A stretch of DNA of 64,000 nt from positions 186,001 through 250,000 of the forward strand of contig JANCYW010000011.1 in NCBI GenBank assembly GCA_026184775.1, written 5' to 3'. This stretch comes from Cyanidium caldarium. Lineage: Eukaryota > Rhodophyta > Bangiophyceae > Cyanidiales > Cyanidiaceae. A program made the position numbers and the translations under genes. A model generated the notes under the pieces. The model was not told the origin of the DNA. It did no database searches and saw only the letters and a program-made list of their open reading frames with translations. Shown here one piece after another: positions 19,858 through 27,580 of the stretch. The first letter of the stretch is position 1. Every line of letters starts with the position of its first letter.

Positions 19858-21102
19858 TCAAACCGGTCGTTTGTGTTCTAGATCGCCTCCGTGTTGGGTC
19901 TCGTAATCCAAGTGCACAAAGCACCTCTCAATGCCCGGTATGCGCTCGATGCGAACTTGCAGCGACTCGCCCACGTCGTGCGAATCGGCCAGCGGCATGT
20001 TGCGGTCCAGCAGGAGGTCCACCTCGGCGAAGCACGCCGGCCCGACGTGATACAGACACACCCGGTCGATGGCGCGAATGCGTTCGTCATGCCACAGCGC
20101 TGCGAAAGTGACCACGCTATATAGCTCGCACGATGCCGAGCGCGAGATGAGGTGGTCCAAATGGGTGGAGGTGGTATTCCACCAATTCCTCAGGATGAAC
20201 ACGCTGAAAGCGATACCACCGAGCGGGTCCAGCGGCGGCCACCATCGCGAGGTCGCGGCGGCACTCAATGCGCCCACGTTGGAGATGCAATCGTTGAGGT
20301 GGTCGGTGGCCAGCGCCGCCACGCCGTCGTGTCGTGACGTCCGACACAGACGGTACAGCAGCAGTTTGGAGCTCAGTGCGATGGCAATGAGCGCTAGCAC
20401 GATCGGCGTGAGCACAATGCCCCGCGCGGCATCCGGGGCGGCCCGTCGTGCGTAGGCCATCAACGCGGTGCTCGACTCCAGCAGCACATTCAGCGTCAGA
20501 GCGGTCATCAGCACCGCCATGACCAGCACGCCCACCGATTCGAGGCGAGCGCGTCCCACCGGATAAGCGTACCGGGTGTGCAACCCGTCGGCATGACGAC
20601 GGAGGTACCAAGTGCCGGCCACAATCAGCCCCGATAGGAAATCCAGCGCGGCGTCGACGGTGTTGGCCAGCAGCGCCAAACTCCCAGTGCGGTAGTAGAC
20701 GTACACTTGCGCCAGCAGCAATAGCACGTTGACGGCATTGGAGAGGATGATGGCACGTCGTGCCCGTCGCTCCTCGTCGTCCAGCCGAGTGCTCGGCAGC
20801 AGGTCCGACCACAGGCTATTGTCAGACGATGTCTCGGGCTCTTGACGCAGCAGCGGGCTCTCTTCGTCGACGTGGCAGGTGGCGTTATGTCCTTCGGTGA
20901 TATCGTTCGCCGTCTCACTGGATCGCTTGCCAGGCGTTGCCGTCCAGTACAGGTCCGCCGGCGGAACTGCTGCAAACGCCTCCAACAGCGCGTTCTGTCG
21001 CTCATAAAACGCCCTCAGCGGTGCGCTCGACACCGCCGACAAATCGCCTCGATAACAACGTTGGTGCAGTCGTCGTGCTGCCTCAGTGGCCGAGTCCGTC
21101 AT
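19858..21102 (-). CDS. Cation diffusion facilitator, Mn-type (MTP8-11-like)
   Basis: This 414-residue metal/proton antiporter has six transmembrane helices from about residue 125 to 325 and a C-terminal cytosolic domain. The metal site motifs are DAALD in helix 2 and DHLND in helix 5. DxxxD plus DHxND is the pattern of the Mn-transporting subgroup, rather than the HxxxD of Zn transporters. The plant MTP8-11 proteins of this group load Mn into the vacuole or Golgi. The N-terminal 120 residues are acidic and hydrophilic. The chosen ATG (MTDSAT...) gives a cytosolic start; an ATG at 21204 would add 34 basic residues. The 3' end lies 43 bp from that of the convergent PSMD5-like gene. Confidence 0.88.
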   Translation of the reverse strand: MTDSATEAARRLHQRCYRGDLSAVSSAPLRAFYERQNALLEAFAAVPPADLYWTATPGKRSSETANDITEGHNATCHVDEESPLLRQEPETSSDNSLWSDLLPSTRLDDEERRARRAIILSNAVNVLLLLAQVYVYYRTGSLALLANTVDAALDFLSGLIVAGTWYLRRHADGLHTRYAYPVGRARLESVGVLVMAVLMTALTLNVLLESSTALMAYARRAAPDAARGIVLTPIVLALIAIALSSKLLLYRLCRTSRHDGVAALATDHLNDCISNVGALSAAATSRWWPPLDPLGGIAFSVFILRNWWNTTSTHLDHLISRSASCELYSVVTFAALWHDERIRAIDRVCLYHVGPACFAEVDLLLDRNMPLADSHDVGESLQVRIERIPGIERCFVHLDYETQHGGDLEHKRPV

Positions 21103-21514
21103 GGCACTGGCCTGCGCTTCGGAGCGTGCCCGTCGGCTGGGGTGCGCCCGGTCGCCATCCCGGGACGGTCGGTGCGACCCTCCGGGTAACGGCGCGCGCG
21201 TCATTGAGGAAATCGTGGCGGTCGAGATCAGCTTGATGCGTGTGTTGCACGAAGATGAACACCATATTCCGCCTTGATAGACCGAGGTGCCAACTGCCCC
21301 GCTTCGGCCCTCCGCGACGGATCCACCGGAGACTCCAGCGCAGCGCGAGGGCGTTCACGGTGTCCGACCCCCAGCGTGGCACACCGACTCGCCGCGGTGA
21401 GCTACTGCCCTCAAGCCGTGTTGAGTGCTGGTGCACACTGCCAGATAGAGTATTGCAAGCACCAAGACACTGTCCCTCTCCCTCTCCAGTGGTGGCACCA
21501 CCTCGCGCAACATC
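21103..21514. other. Divergent intergenic region between the CDF and oxidoreductase genes
   Basis: This 412-bp region has no recognised gene, repeat or RNA. It includes the possible 5' extension of the CDF gene (21103-21204) and probably holds the promoters of both flanking genes. Confidence 0.5.
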
Positions 21515-22600
21515 ATGCGGGCGAGCAGGCAGCTGGGGTTCGTCCTGGCGGGCGCGGCGCCGACGCCCAGCGGTCGCCGCCTTCCGCCGCGAAATCACTC
21601 GCCACGGGTCGTGCACGCCCACCTCACCTCGTGGTGTGTTGCGACTGCGGTCACTCGCTCCCGGATGGCGCATTCGGCGACCTTTACGAGTTGCGCGCTC
21701 ACCTCCGTCTTCACCCCTGTATCGTCGGGTTGCCGGGTTGCAACGCCCCATCTCCCGACCGCGCGCTCTTCTTTCGCTCCTCTCACCTTTTCTCGTCGCG
21801 GCTGTAGTTGGCAGACGGCCACGGCACTGCGATACAATCTACGCCTGTGGGCGAGCGTCGACAAAACCGACGACACCGCCTGGCGCGACGTACAGGTGCA
21901 GTCGAACGAGTTGGCGGCCGAGGACCATCACCTGCTCACCGTACAGGTGTCTGACGAGATCCTCCGCGGCTACCGGGTGCCGGGCCAGTGGGTGATGCTG
22001 CGTCCCGATGCCGCAGCCAAGAAGGCGAGCTTTTTCGCCATCAGCTCGCCGCCACCACCACCAGCACCACCACCATCATCATCCGCCACCATGGAGTTGT
22101 TGGTGAAGCGCGTGCCCAACTCGGAGTGGTTGTGCGAGCTGCGCGCCGGCGCCAAACTGGACATGTCCGAGGTGGGCGGCGAGGGATTCCCCACCGCGAT
22201 GCGGTTCAACCCGCACGTCAAGCACGTGCTGCTGTTCGCCACCGGCAGCGGCATCGCGCCCATCCGGGCGGTCATCGAGGACGCGGAGTGCCTGCGGGAC
22301 AAAGAGTCCATCACGCTGTACTATGGGTGTCGTCATCCGCAGCGCATGGCGTATCGCGACCGCTTCGAGCGCTGGCAGCGACAGCATCGGGTGCGCGTGG
22401 TGCCGGTGTTCAGCCAGCCGCCGCGCGACTGGGCCGGCGCTCGCGGATACGTGCAAGACGCGTTGGAGCAAGAGGGTATTCAGACGCCGGTGCAGGAGAC
22501 TGGTGCGGTGCTGTGCGGTATGCGCGACATGACGTGGGCGGTGGAGAGGTATCTGGTGGAAAGAGGCGTCGCCGCCGAGGCCGTCCTCTACAACTACTAG
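21515..22600 (+). CDS. FAD/NAD(P)-binding oxidoreductase (ferredoxin-reductase-like, pKIWI502 type)
   Basis: This 361-residue protein has a FAD-binding barrel (about 120-230, with GYRVPGQWVMLRP). The NAD-binding domain has the glycine motif FATGSGIAPIRA near residue 250, a YYGCRHPQRMAY block near 275, and a terminal CGMRDM segment near 340 typical of ferredoxin-NADP reductase-like enzymes. The nearest class is the plant chloroplast protein At1g15140/pKIWI502; the physiological substrate of this group is unclear. The first 110 residues are rich in Ser, Arg, Ala and Thr without acidic residues, as expected for a plastid transit peptide. A proline run (about 178-190) interrupts the barrel. The ATG at 21515 is the first of the frame. 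Confidence 0.78.
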   Translation: MRASRQLGFVLAGAAPTPSGRRLPPRNHSPRVVHAHLTSWCVATAVTRSRMAHSATFTSCALTSVFTPVSSGCRVATPHLPTARSSFAPLTFSRRGCSWQTATALRYNLRLWASVDKTDDTAWRDVQVQSNELAAEDHHLLTVQVSDEILRGYRVPGQWVMLRPDAAAKKASFFAISSPPPPPAPPPSSSATMELLVKRVPNSEWLCELRAGAKLDMSEVGGEGFPTAMRFNPHVKHVLLFATGSGIAPIRAVIEDAECLRDKESITLYYGCRHPQRMAYRDRFERWQRQHRVRVVPVFSQPPRDWAGARGYVQDALEQEGIQTPVQETGAVLCGMRDMTWAVERYLVERGVAAEAVLYNY

Positions 22601-22961
22601 ACCCACACGTGGTGGGAGGGAGAGATGGCGTGTGCCGGCGTGTTTGCGAAGGTCGCTCAGGCACTACGAGGTGTCGCGCTTCGCACCCAATCACGACCGG
22701 TCAGACACACACGCGCACACACGCTCTCGTACGAGGGCGCGTGTGCGCGTGCCTATCGGTTTGCTCTCCGAGCGCGGTTCGACAAGCAGCGCCTGGGATG
22801 ATGCCTATGCACTGTTTGGGCGATTGCGCTCGGGAATGGACACCCTTGAATGGGTGTCCGACGAGTGGGAACACGGAGTGGCGCTGTAGGGGTGTGGGCG
22901 CCTCGAACGTAAAGGGGAAGGGAACGGGCGATGGTTGCTCGCCGGCCGTTGTGCTCTCCGC
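22601..22961. other. Convergent intergenic region with CA/GT tracts and two small open frames
   Basis: This 361-bp region lies between the ends of the oxidoreductase and PLP genes. It contains an imperfect inverted CA...GT tract (22704-22752). An ATG-initiated frame of 58 codons (22625-22801) and an overlapping frame ending at 22889 are both open. The first contains an AYRFALRARF stretch vaguely like LYR-motif complex I subunits. Neither can be named, and whether they form a small spliced gene is unknown. Confidence 0.35.
22704..22752. repeat. CA-rich tract followed by its GT-rich complement
   Basis: ACACACGCGCACACAC is followed 16 bp later by GTGTGCGCGTG, forming an imperfect inverted repeat able to fold into a hairpin. 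Confidence 0.7.
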
Positions 22962-23963
22962 TCAGCACGCCGGAATTCCCTCGGGTGCGACATCAGTCTT
23001 CCACCCCATCGGATATCCGCGGCGCATATATCGTCGTCGCTGCGTCTCGTTGCCCTCGGTGCCGCCGGTGGCCACGTACAGGACCCGTGCCAGCGCCGCC
23101 GCATCGGCCTGGAAGTGGTGCACCAGAGCGCGCAAGGTGCGCGGGGCGTACACCAGGTCGAAGAACGGCGGCAAGCACTGCCACAGGCGCCAGTCGCGCT
23201 CGTCTAGCGCCGCGAACGGCAGGCGCGGCTCGGGAGGCGGCAGCACCGTGGGCCAGCGTGCTGGCTGCGTCTCGCTCGAACGGTGCGCCTGGGCCAGCGA
23301 CCGCATCTGCTCGTCCAAATGGGCCGCATCACCCACACAGGGCACCGTCAGCACTTGCCACCGATCCGAGAGATACTGGCGCAAGTAAAAAGCGGTGGTA
23401 CCGGTGCCGGCCGGCACGCACACCGCCTGGTACCTGTCGGATGCGGCATTCTCTAGCGCTAGTGCCAGCTGCTGCAATCCGGACGCCGCCAGCGGGCTCG
23501 CACAACCCTGCGGGATGTAGAGGCGTCGTCGAGCGTCGCCATCGCGGCGCGCCCCCTGCACCGCCTCGCGGTACGCCACACCTCGCGAGACGTGCCGGAA
23601 CCGCACGCCCAACTGCACCGCCCGCCGATAGTTGCCGTTGGGTGACGCTCGCAACCATCGCGGCGCCCCCGCCGCGATGTACTCAAACGGCACCTGCAGC
23701 GCCCCCGCCATCACCGCCAGCGCCAGCATCGCGTTGCTCTGCGCACCGCCATGCGAAACGATGCCGCCACCGCGATACGCCTCCACCCAATCGCGCTGCG
23801 TCCACAAGGTGTGCAGTTTGCGCGCCTTGTTGCCGCGCACCCGCAGGCCGTCCGTTCCGGCGCCGAGGCACGTCGCGTCGTCCCGGTAGACGTGCAACGT
23901 CACAACGCGTTCCACCCACGGAGAGAAACAGTCTCCCGGTACGTGGATCAGTTGGATGAACAT
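22962..23963 (-). CDS. PLP-dependent D-cysteine desulfhydrase/ACC deaminase family enzyme
   Basis: This 333-residue fold-type II PLP enzyme has the cofactor lysine in GNKARKL near residue 37. The HGGAQSNAMLA helix-start motif lies near 63, AGTGTTAFYLRQYL (phosphate-binding loop) near 180, and FDLVYAPRTLRAL then TGGTEGNE near the C-terminus. These are the signatures of the D-cysteine desulfhydrase/1-aminocyclopropane-1-carboxylate deaminase family. Members release ammonia and pyruvate from D-Cys or alpha-ketobutyrate from ACC. The substrate cannot be decided by eye. There is no clear transit peptide with the start at 23963; a longer frame reaches 24164 and would add basic, Arg/Ala-rich sequence. 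Bacterial-like relatives are common, so lateral origin is possible. Confidence 0.8.
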   Translation of the reverse strand: MFIQLIHVPGDCFSPWVERVVTLHVYRDDATCLGAGTDGLRVRGNKARKLHTLWTQRDWVEAYRGGGIVSHGGAQSNAMLALAVMAGALQVPFEYIAAGAPRWLRASPNGNYRRAVQLGVRFRHVSRGVAYREAVQGARRDGDARRRLYIPQGCASPLAASGLQQLALALENAASDRYQAVCVPAGTGTTAFYLRQYLSDRWQVLTVPCVGDAAHLDEQMRSLAQAHRSSETQPARWPTVLPPPEPRLPFAALDERDWRLWQCLPPFFDLVYAPRTLRALVHHFQADAAALARVLYVATGGTEGNETQRRRYMRRGYPMGWKTDVAPEGIPAC

Positions 23964-24162
23964 ATCATGTTTGATGGAAGGGGCGAAGCGGTCTTGTCGA
24001 CAGGCATCCACACCTGGCGCGCCGCGACGCTCGGAGCGGGTCGACGAGCGGACGACGGCCTCGCCAGCCGAACGATCGATTCGCCGCGCGCGCGGAAACG
24101 TCCCGCACGCGGGCGGTGCATCGAGCGAGAGCGCGAGAGACAGGTACCCATCTCGAGGCGTC

Positions 24163-24990
24163 ATGCAACGGGAGGCCTATGTGAACCACTTTCAGGCACT
24201 CCGAAACCGACTGAGCTCAGTATGGAGAACGATGCACACCCGTGCCAGCGGGATGAAGCCGGCTGCGAGTCCGTTCTACAGGCGCATTCCCTGGAGCGGG
24301 GCGCGCAAGTTGTTGCCGTCGTTGCCGCTACGAGCGCGGGCCAGCGTCACCGAATCTGCAACCGTGCAGGCCGCGCTGGCAGTCACGCCGGCGAATATAC
24401 GCAACGTGGTTGGGGTGGGGAGCGCGGCGCTCGGTCTCTATGTGCTCTACTGGGTGCTGGTGGCGCGAGGTATGCCGCGGACTGCCGTGCCGGACGCGAT
24501 GCGGTCTGGGCGCTTCCGTCGCTGGTTTATCGCCATAGCGTTTTGGGAGCTGTTCATCGTGTATGTGGCGCCGGTGCTGGCGCCGTTATGGGCTGGTTGG
24601 CGCGGCGCTGCCGGAGTCGCACTGCTGCACCGGTGCATACCGCTGAGTGCGCTGTACTTTCTGCCCAACATGCTCATGACGCTGGTGAACATCCGTCTCG
24701 AGGGTTACTATCGGCATCGCAAGCGCTACCTGGTGGTGTACAGCTCCATCGCCGTCAACAACTTGTGGCGGCTGTTGTGTTATGGTTGGGTGCTGGCCGA
24801 CACTCACCGCCGACTCACCGCGGCGCCCCAGCTCAGCGCGCTGTGGGCATTCCATCACGTGGCCTGGGCCGGCGTCGTTATCAGCGTCATCATCATGATC
24901 GTGTTCGAGCCGGCGGTACTGGCGGCGCTCTTCTCGCCGTCCACCACCACCGCCACCCGTATGACCAAACCGACCCAGCCGTCTCGATAA
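24163..24990 (+). CDS. Unrecognised polytopic membrane protein
   Basis: I do not recognise this 275-residue protein. Residues 1-75 are basic and amphipathic and could be an organelle-targeting presequence. About five hydrophobic helices follow, at roughly 77-102 (VVGVGSAALGLYVLYWVL), 115-142, 150-177, 185-212 and 225-258. The loop after helix 3 is very basic (GYYRHRKR). The tail is Thr/Pro-rich. A presequence-like N-terminus plus a compact multi-span core suggests an organelle inner membrane, but this is inference. The gene is divergent from the PLP gene (199 bp apart) and convergent with the RAB5IF gene (39 bp apart). Confidence 0.6.
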   Translation: MQREAYVNHFQALRNRLSSVWRTMHTRASGMKPAASPFYRRIPWSGARKLLPSLPLRARASVTESATVQAALAVTPANIRNVVGVGSAALGLYVLYWVLVARGMPRTAVPDAMRSGRFRRWFIAIAFWELFIVYVAPVLAPLWAGWRGAAGVALLHRCIPLSALYFLPNMLMTLVNIRLEGYYRHRKRYLVVYSSIAVNNLWRLLCYGWVLADTHRRLTAAPQLSALWAFHHVAWAGVVISVIIMIVFEPAVLAALFSPSTTTATRMTKPTQPSR

Positions 24991-25029
24991 AGGCACTCCC
25001 GTGCGCATCCCGGCCGCAACCGCCCCCGC

Positions 25030-25410
25030 TCATGCACTCGCCCTGGTTATGGACAGACTCACCATCCATATCAGCAGAAAGAACAGCGTGCTCACCCAGG
25101 CGGCCTCGGTCAGGAATTGCCACGCGGCCTCCTCCGGGTACTCCCGGTACCGCACCCGCAGGTATCCTTTCAAAAGCAGCGGCGGCAGCGCCAATGAGGC
25201 CAACGCAAACGCCAGCAACACCGACGCGCCCTCCCGTTGCAGCAACCCGGCGGTCACGCCCCACGCCAAGGCCAGCGCGTGCCGAGCGTAGTAGATCCAT
25301 CGCAGCAGGTCTTCCTGCCCCCAGTGCGACTCGCGACGCACCGCTTTCCTGAAAAGCGACACTGCCGATGGCACTGCATATTCTCGCCTGGGATGAACCT
25401 CACGAGACAT
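25030..25410 (-). CDS. RAB5IF/OPTI family ER membrane protein (Rab5ip domain)
   Basis: This 126-residue protein matches human RAB5IF (C20orf24). It has an amphipathic W-x2-EDLLRWIYYARHALAL segment, a glycine-containing transmembrane helix (GVTAGLLQREG...), then a second helix leading to YLRVRYREYPEE. The EAAWVSTLFFLLIWMVS helix completes it. The order and spacing of W, DL, IY-x-R, GV-x2-G, EE and W fit the family well. RAB5IF was renamed OPTI as the obligate partner of the TMCO1 insertase in the multipass translocon of the ER. It is distantly related to EMC6. The start at 25410 gives a hydrophilic 27-residue N-terminus; a longer frame exists upstream. eIF3i starts 135 bp away, divergently. 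Confidence 0.78.
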   Translation of the reverse strand: MSREVHPRREYAVPSAVSLFRKAVRRESHWGQEDLLRWIYYARHALALAWGVTAGLLQREGASVLLAFALASLALPPLLLKGYLRVRYREYPEEAAWQFLTEAAWVSTLFFLLIWMVSLSITRASA

Positions 25411-25545
25411 GCCTCCGTGTGTCTCCTCCCGTCGGAGACGTCGCACCGATCGCATGCGATCGCTGCCCGTCTCGCGTCCGCACCGCGTCTGCCGCGTGTC
25501 GCGCTCCCACGCTCGCCCGTGCACCCGTTCCGTGCCTCCCGTCCC

Positions 25546-26538
25546 ATGCGCCCGCTCCTGCTCAAAGGGCATGAACGCCCACTGACGCACATCAAGTTCA
25601 ATGCCGACGGCGATCTACTCTTCAGCACTGCCAAGGACACGCGGCCGACGTTGTGGTGGGCGTCCAACGGTGAGCGCGTGGGCACCTACGACGGCCACTC
25701 GGGCGCGGTGTGGTCGTGCGACGTGTTCTGGGACTCGACGCGACTGCTGACCGGCTCGGCAGACAACACCGCGCGGCTGTGGGATGTGGAGAGTGGTCAT
25801 GAGTTGTATCGTTGGTCGCTGCGGGCGCCGGTGCGATCGGTGGGCGTGGCGCCCGGCTGCCGGTTGCTGCACCTGGCCAGCTCCAAACTCATGGGCCAAG
25901 ACTCCAACATCTACCTCTATGCCCTGAACACCGGTGGTGAGTGGACGCAACAGCAGCCGGAGCCAGTGCGGGTGTTGTGCGGACACACTGCTACCATCAC
26001 CGCGGTGCAGTGGTACAACACCGCCGAGTTTATCGTGTCGGCGTCGGAGGACGGCACCGTGCGCAAGTGGAACGTGGAGACCGGCCAGGAGATGGAGTGC
26101 GTGAAGCGACACCGCAAGCCGGCGATGGACCTCAAGTTCAGCAAGGACTGCCAGCTCTTCATGACCGGCGCGTCGGATAGCACCGCGGTACTGTGGGACA
26201 CGCACTCGATGCAGACGGTGCGCACGTTCGCGCTCGACCGGCCGCTCAACGCCGTAGACCTGTCGCCGCTGCTGCCGCATGCGGTGGTCGGCGGCGGCCA
26301 GGAGGCCAGCGAAGTGACCACCACCACCGGCAAGGCCGGCAAGTTCAGCGCCACGCTGCTGCACCTGGCGTACGGCGAGGCGATCGGCTCCGTCAAGGGC
26401 CACTTTGGCCCCATCAACTGCCTGTCGTTCACGCCGGACGGCCAGGGATTCGCGTCGGGCGGCGAGGACGGATACGTGCGCCTGCACCGCTTTGACGAGG
26501 AGTATTTCACCCGCGGCGACAATGAATTGGCCTGGTAA
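25546..26538 (+). CDS. EIF3I: Translation initiation factor eIF3 subunit i (WD40)
   Basis: This 330-residue seven-bladed WD40 protein starts MRPLLLKGHERPLTHIKFN, the characteristic opening of eIF3i/TIF34. It continues with YDGHSGAVWSCD and clear W-D endings (ARLWD, AVLWD, VRKWN). It ends with GHFGPINCLSFTPDG, GGEDGYVRLHRFDEEYF, as the family does. eIF3i associates with eIF3b and eIF3g in the eIF3 complex on the 40S subunit. Length is within a few residues of the human protein (325). The ATG at 25546 matches the family start exactly; in-frame upstream residues are not conserved. No insertions or missing blades are apparent. Confidence 0.96.
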   Translation: MRPLLLKGHERPLTHIKFNADGDLLFSTAKDTRPTLWWASNGERVGTYDGHSGAVWSCDVFWDSTRLLTGSADNTARLWDVESGHELYRWSLRAPVRSVGVAPGCRLLHLASSKLMGQDSNIYLYALNTGGEWTQQQPEPVRVLCGHTATITAVQWYNTAEFIVSASEDGTVRKWNVETGQEMECVKRHRKPAMDLKFSKDCQLFMTGASDSTAVLWDTHSMQTVRTFALDRPLNAVDLSPLLPHAVVGGGQEASEVTTTTGKAGKFSATLLHLAYGEAIGSVKGHFGPINCLSFTPDGQGFASGGEDGYVRLHRFDEEYFTRGDNELAW

Positions 26539-26814
26539 AGGGAGGATCAGATAGGAAGGGGAGTGTCTGGCGATCCGTACGCGTTGTCGTCTGTTGATAC
26601 ATGGTGTTACGTCTTCTCTCCCTGGTTATTGTGCTATGCTCGTTGTCACACGACGTCCACGAGGACGCATTCGCGGTAGGGCCGTCGAGCGACCGAACAC
26701 CGCCGGTGCCCGTCGGCGGCGCTCGCACCCGCCTTCGGCTCGGTCTCTCGCTCGCTCCGATTACTCAACTCGTCCTCGGAAACCGCTGTTCCCGTCTTGC
26801 CGCTCCTTCCGTCC

Positions 26815-27540
26815 ATGTCCAAACGACCGCGCACAGTGCAACACGCGCCGGTGGGCACCGGGCAGGTCATCGTGGTACTGGAGGGTGCGAGCCTGGAGGC
26901 GGCCCCGAGGCGCCCGCCGCCGTCCCGTCGCCGTCGTGACCCAGCTCCCGCCGACGCCTCCTCCTCGAACGCCCAACTGCTCAGCGGTGAGGAACACGCC
27001 ACCTTCATCTCCAAACGGCTGGGACGCGATCCGGCCGAATACCGACCGGATATTGTGCACCAGTGTCTGTTGACGCTGCTGGACTCGCCGCTCAACAAAG
27101 CTGGCCGGCTGCGGGTATACGTGCACACGCTGCGCAACGTGCTCGTGGAGGTGCACCCCCACATCCGCATACCGCGTACGTATCGGCGGTTCAGTGGTCT
27201 GATGGCGCAGCTGCTGCACAAGCTGCGAGTGCGTGCCACCAACTCGTCGGACACGCTGTTGCGCGTGATCGGCAACCCGGTGACCAGCCACCTGCCACCG
27301 GGTTGCCGCAAGATCCTGCTCACCTACCCGTGTGACCGGCTGCGGGACGTTCGGGCGGTGGCGGTGGACGACATCGGCGACGACGAGCCGGTGGCCTTCA
27401 TTGTCGGCGCTATCAGCCGCGGGGAGATCGCCTGCGACTGGGCCGACGAATCGATGTCCATCAGCGAGTACCCGTGCTCGGCGTCGGTCATCTGCGGGCG
27501 GGTATGTAACGCCTTCGAGGGCAAGTACGGCATCCTGTGA
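26815..27540 (+). CDS. EMG1: EMG1/NEP1 18S rRNA pseudouridine N1-methyltransferase
   Basis: This 241-residue SPOUT methyltransferase is needed for 40S biogenesis; it makes m1-pseudouridine in the hypermodified m1acp3-psi of 18S rRNA. Family blocks are plain. LLTLLDSPLNKAGRL lies near residue 90, then VLVEVHPHIRIPRTYRRFSGLMAQLLHKL near 120-145. Next come GNPVTSHLP and the C-terminal FIVGAISRGEI...ISEYPCSASVICGR, which forms the trefoil knot that binds S-adenosylmethionine. The first 55 residues are a basic, Pro-rich extension. The start is the first ATG; the frame is open 18 bases further upstream only from a TTG. Its 3' end lies 40 bp from the convergent SMP-C2 gene. Confidence 0.95.
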   Translation: MSKRPRTVQHAPVGTGQVIVVLEGASLEAAPRRPPPSRRRRDPAPADASSSNAQLLSGEEHATFISKRLGRDPAEYRPDIVHQCLLTLLDSPLNKAGRLRVYVHTLRNVLVEVHPHIRIPRTYRRFSGLMAQLLHKLRVRATNSSDTLLRVIGNPVTSHLPPGCRKILLTYPCDRLRDVRAVAVDDIGDDEPVAFIVGAISRGEIACDWADESMSISEYPCSASVICGRVCNAFEGKYGIL

Positions 27541-27580
27541 GGGGCGGGAAACCGGAAAACTGGCTGTCAAGAACCGTTTT

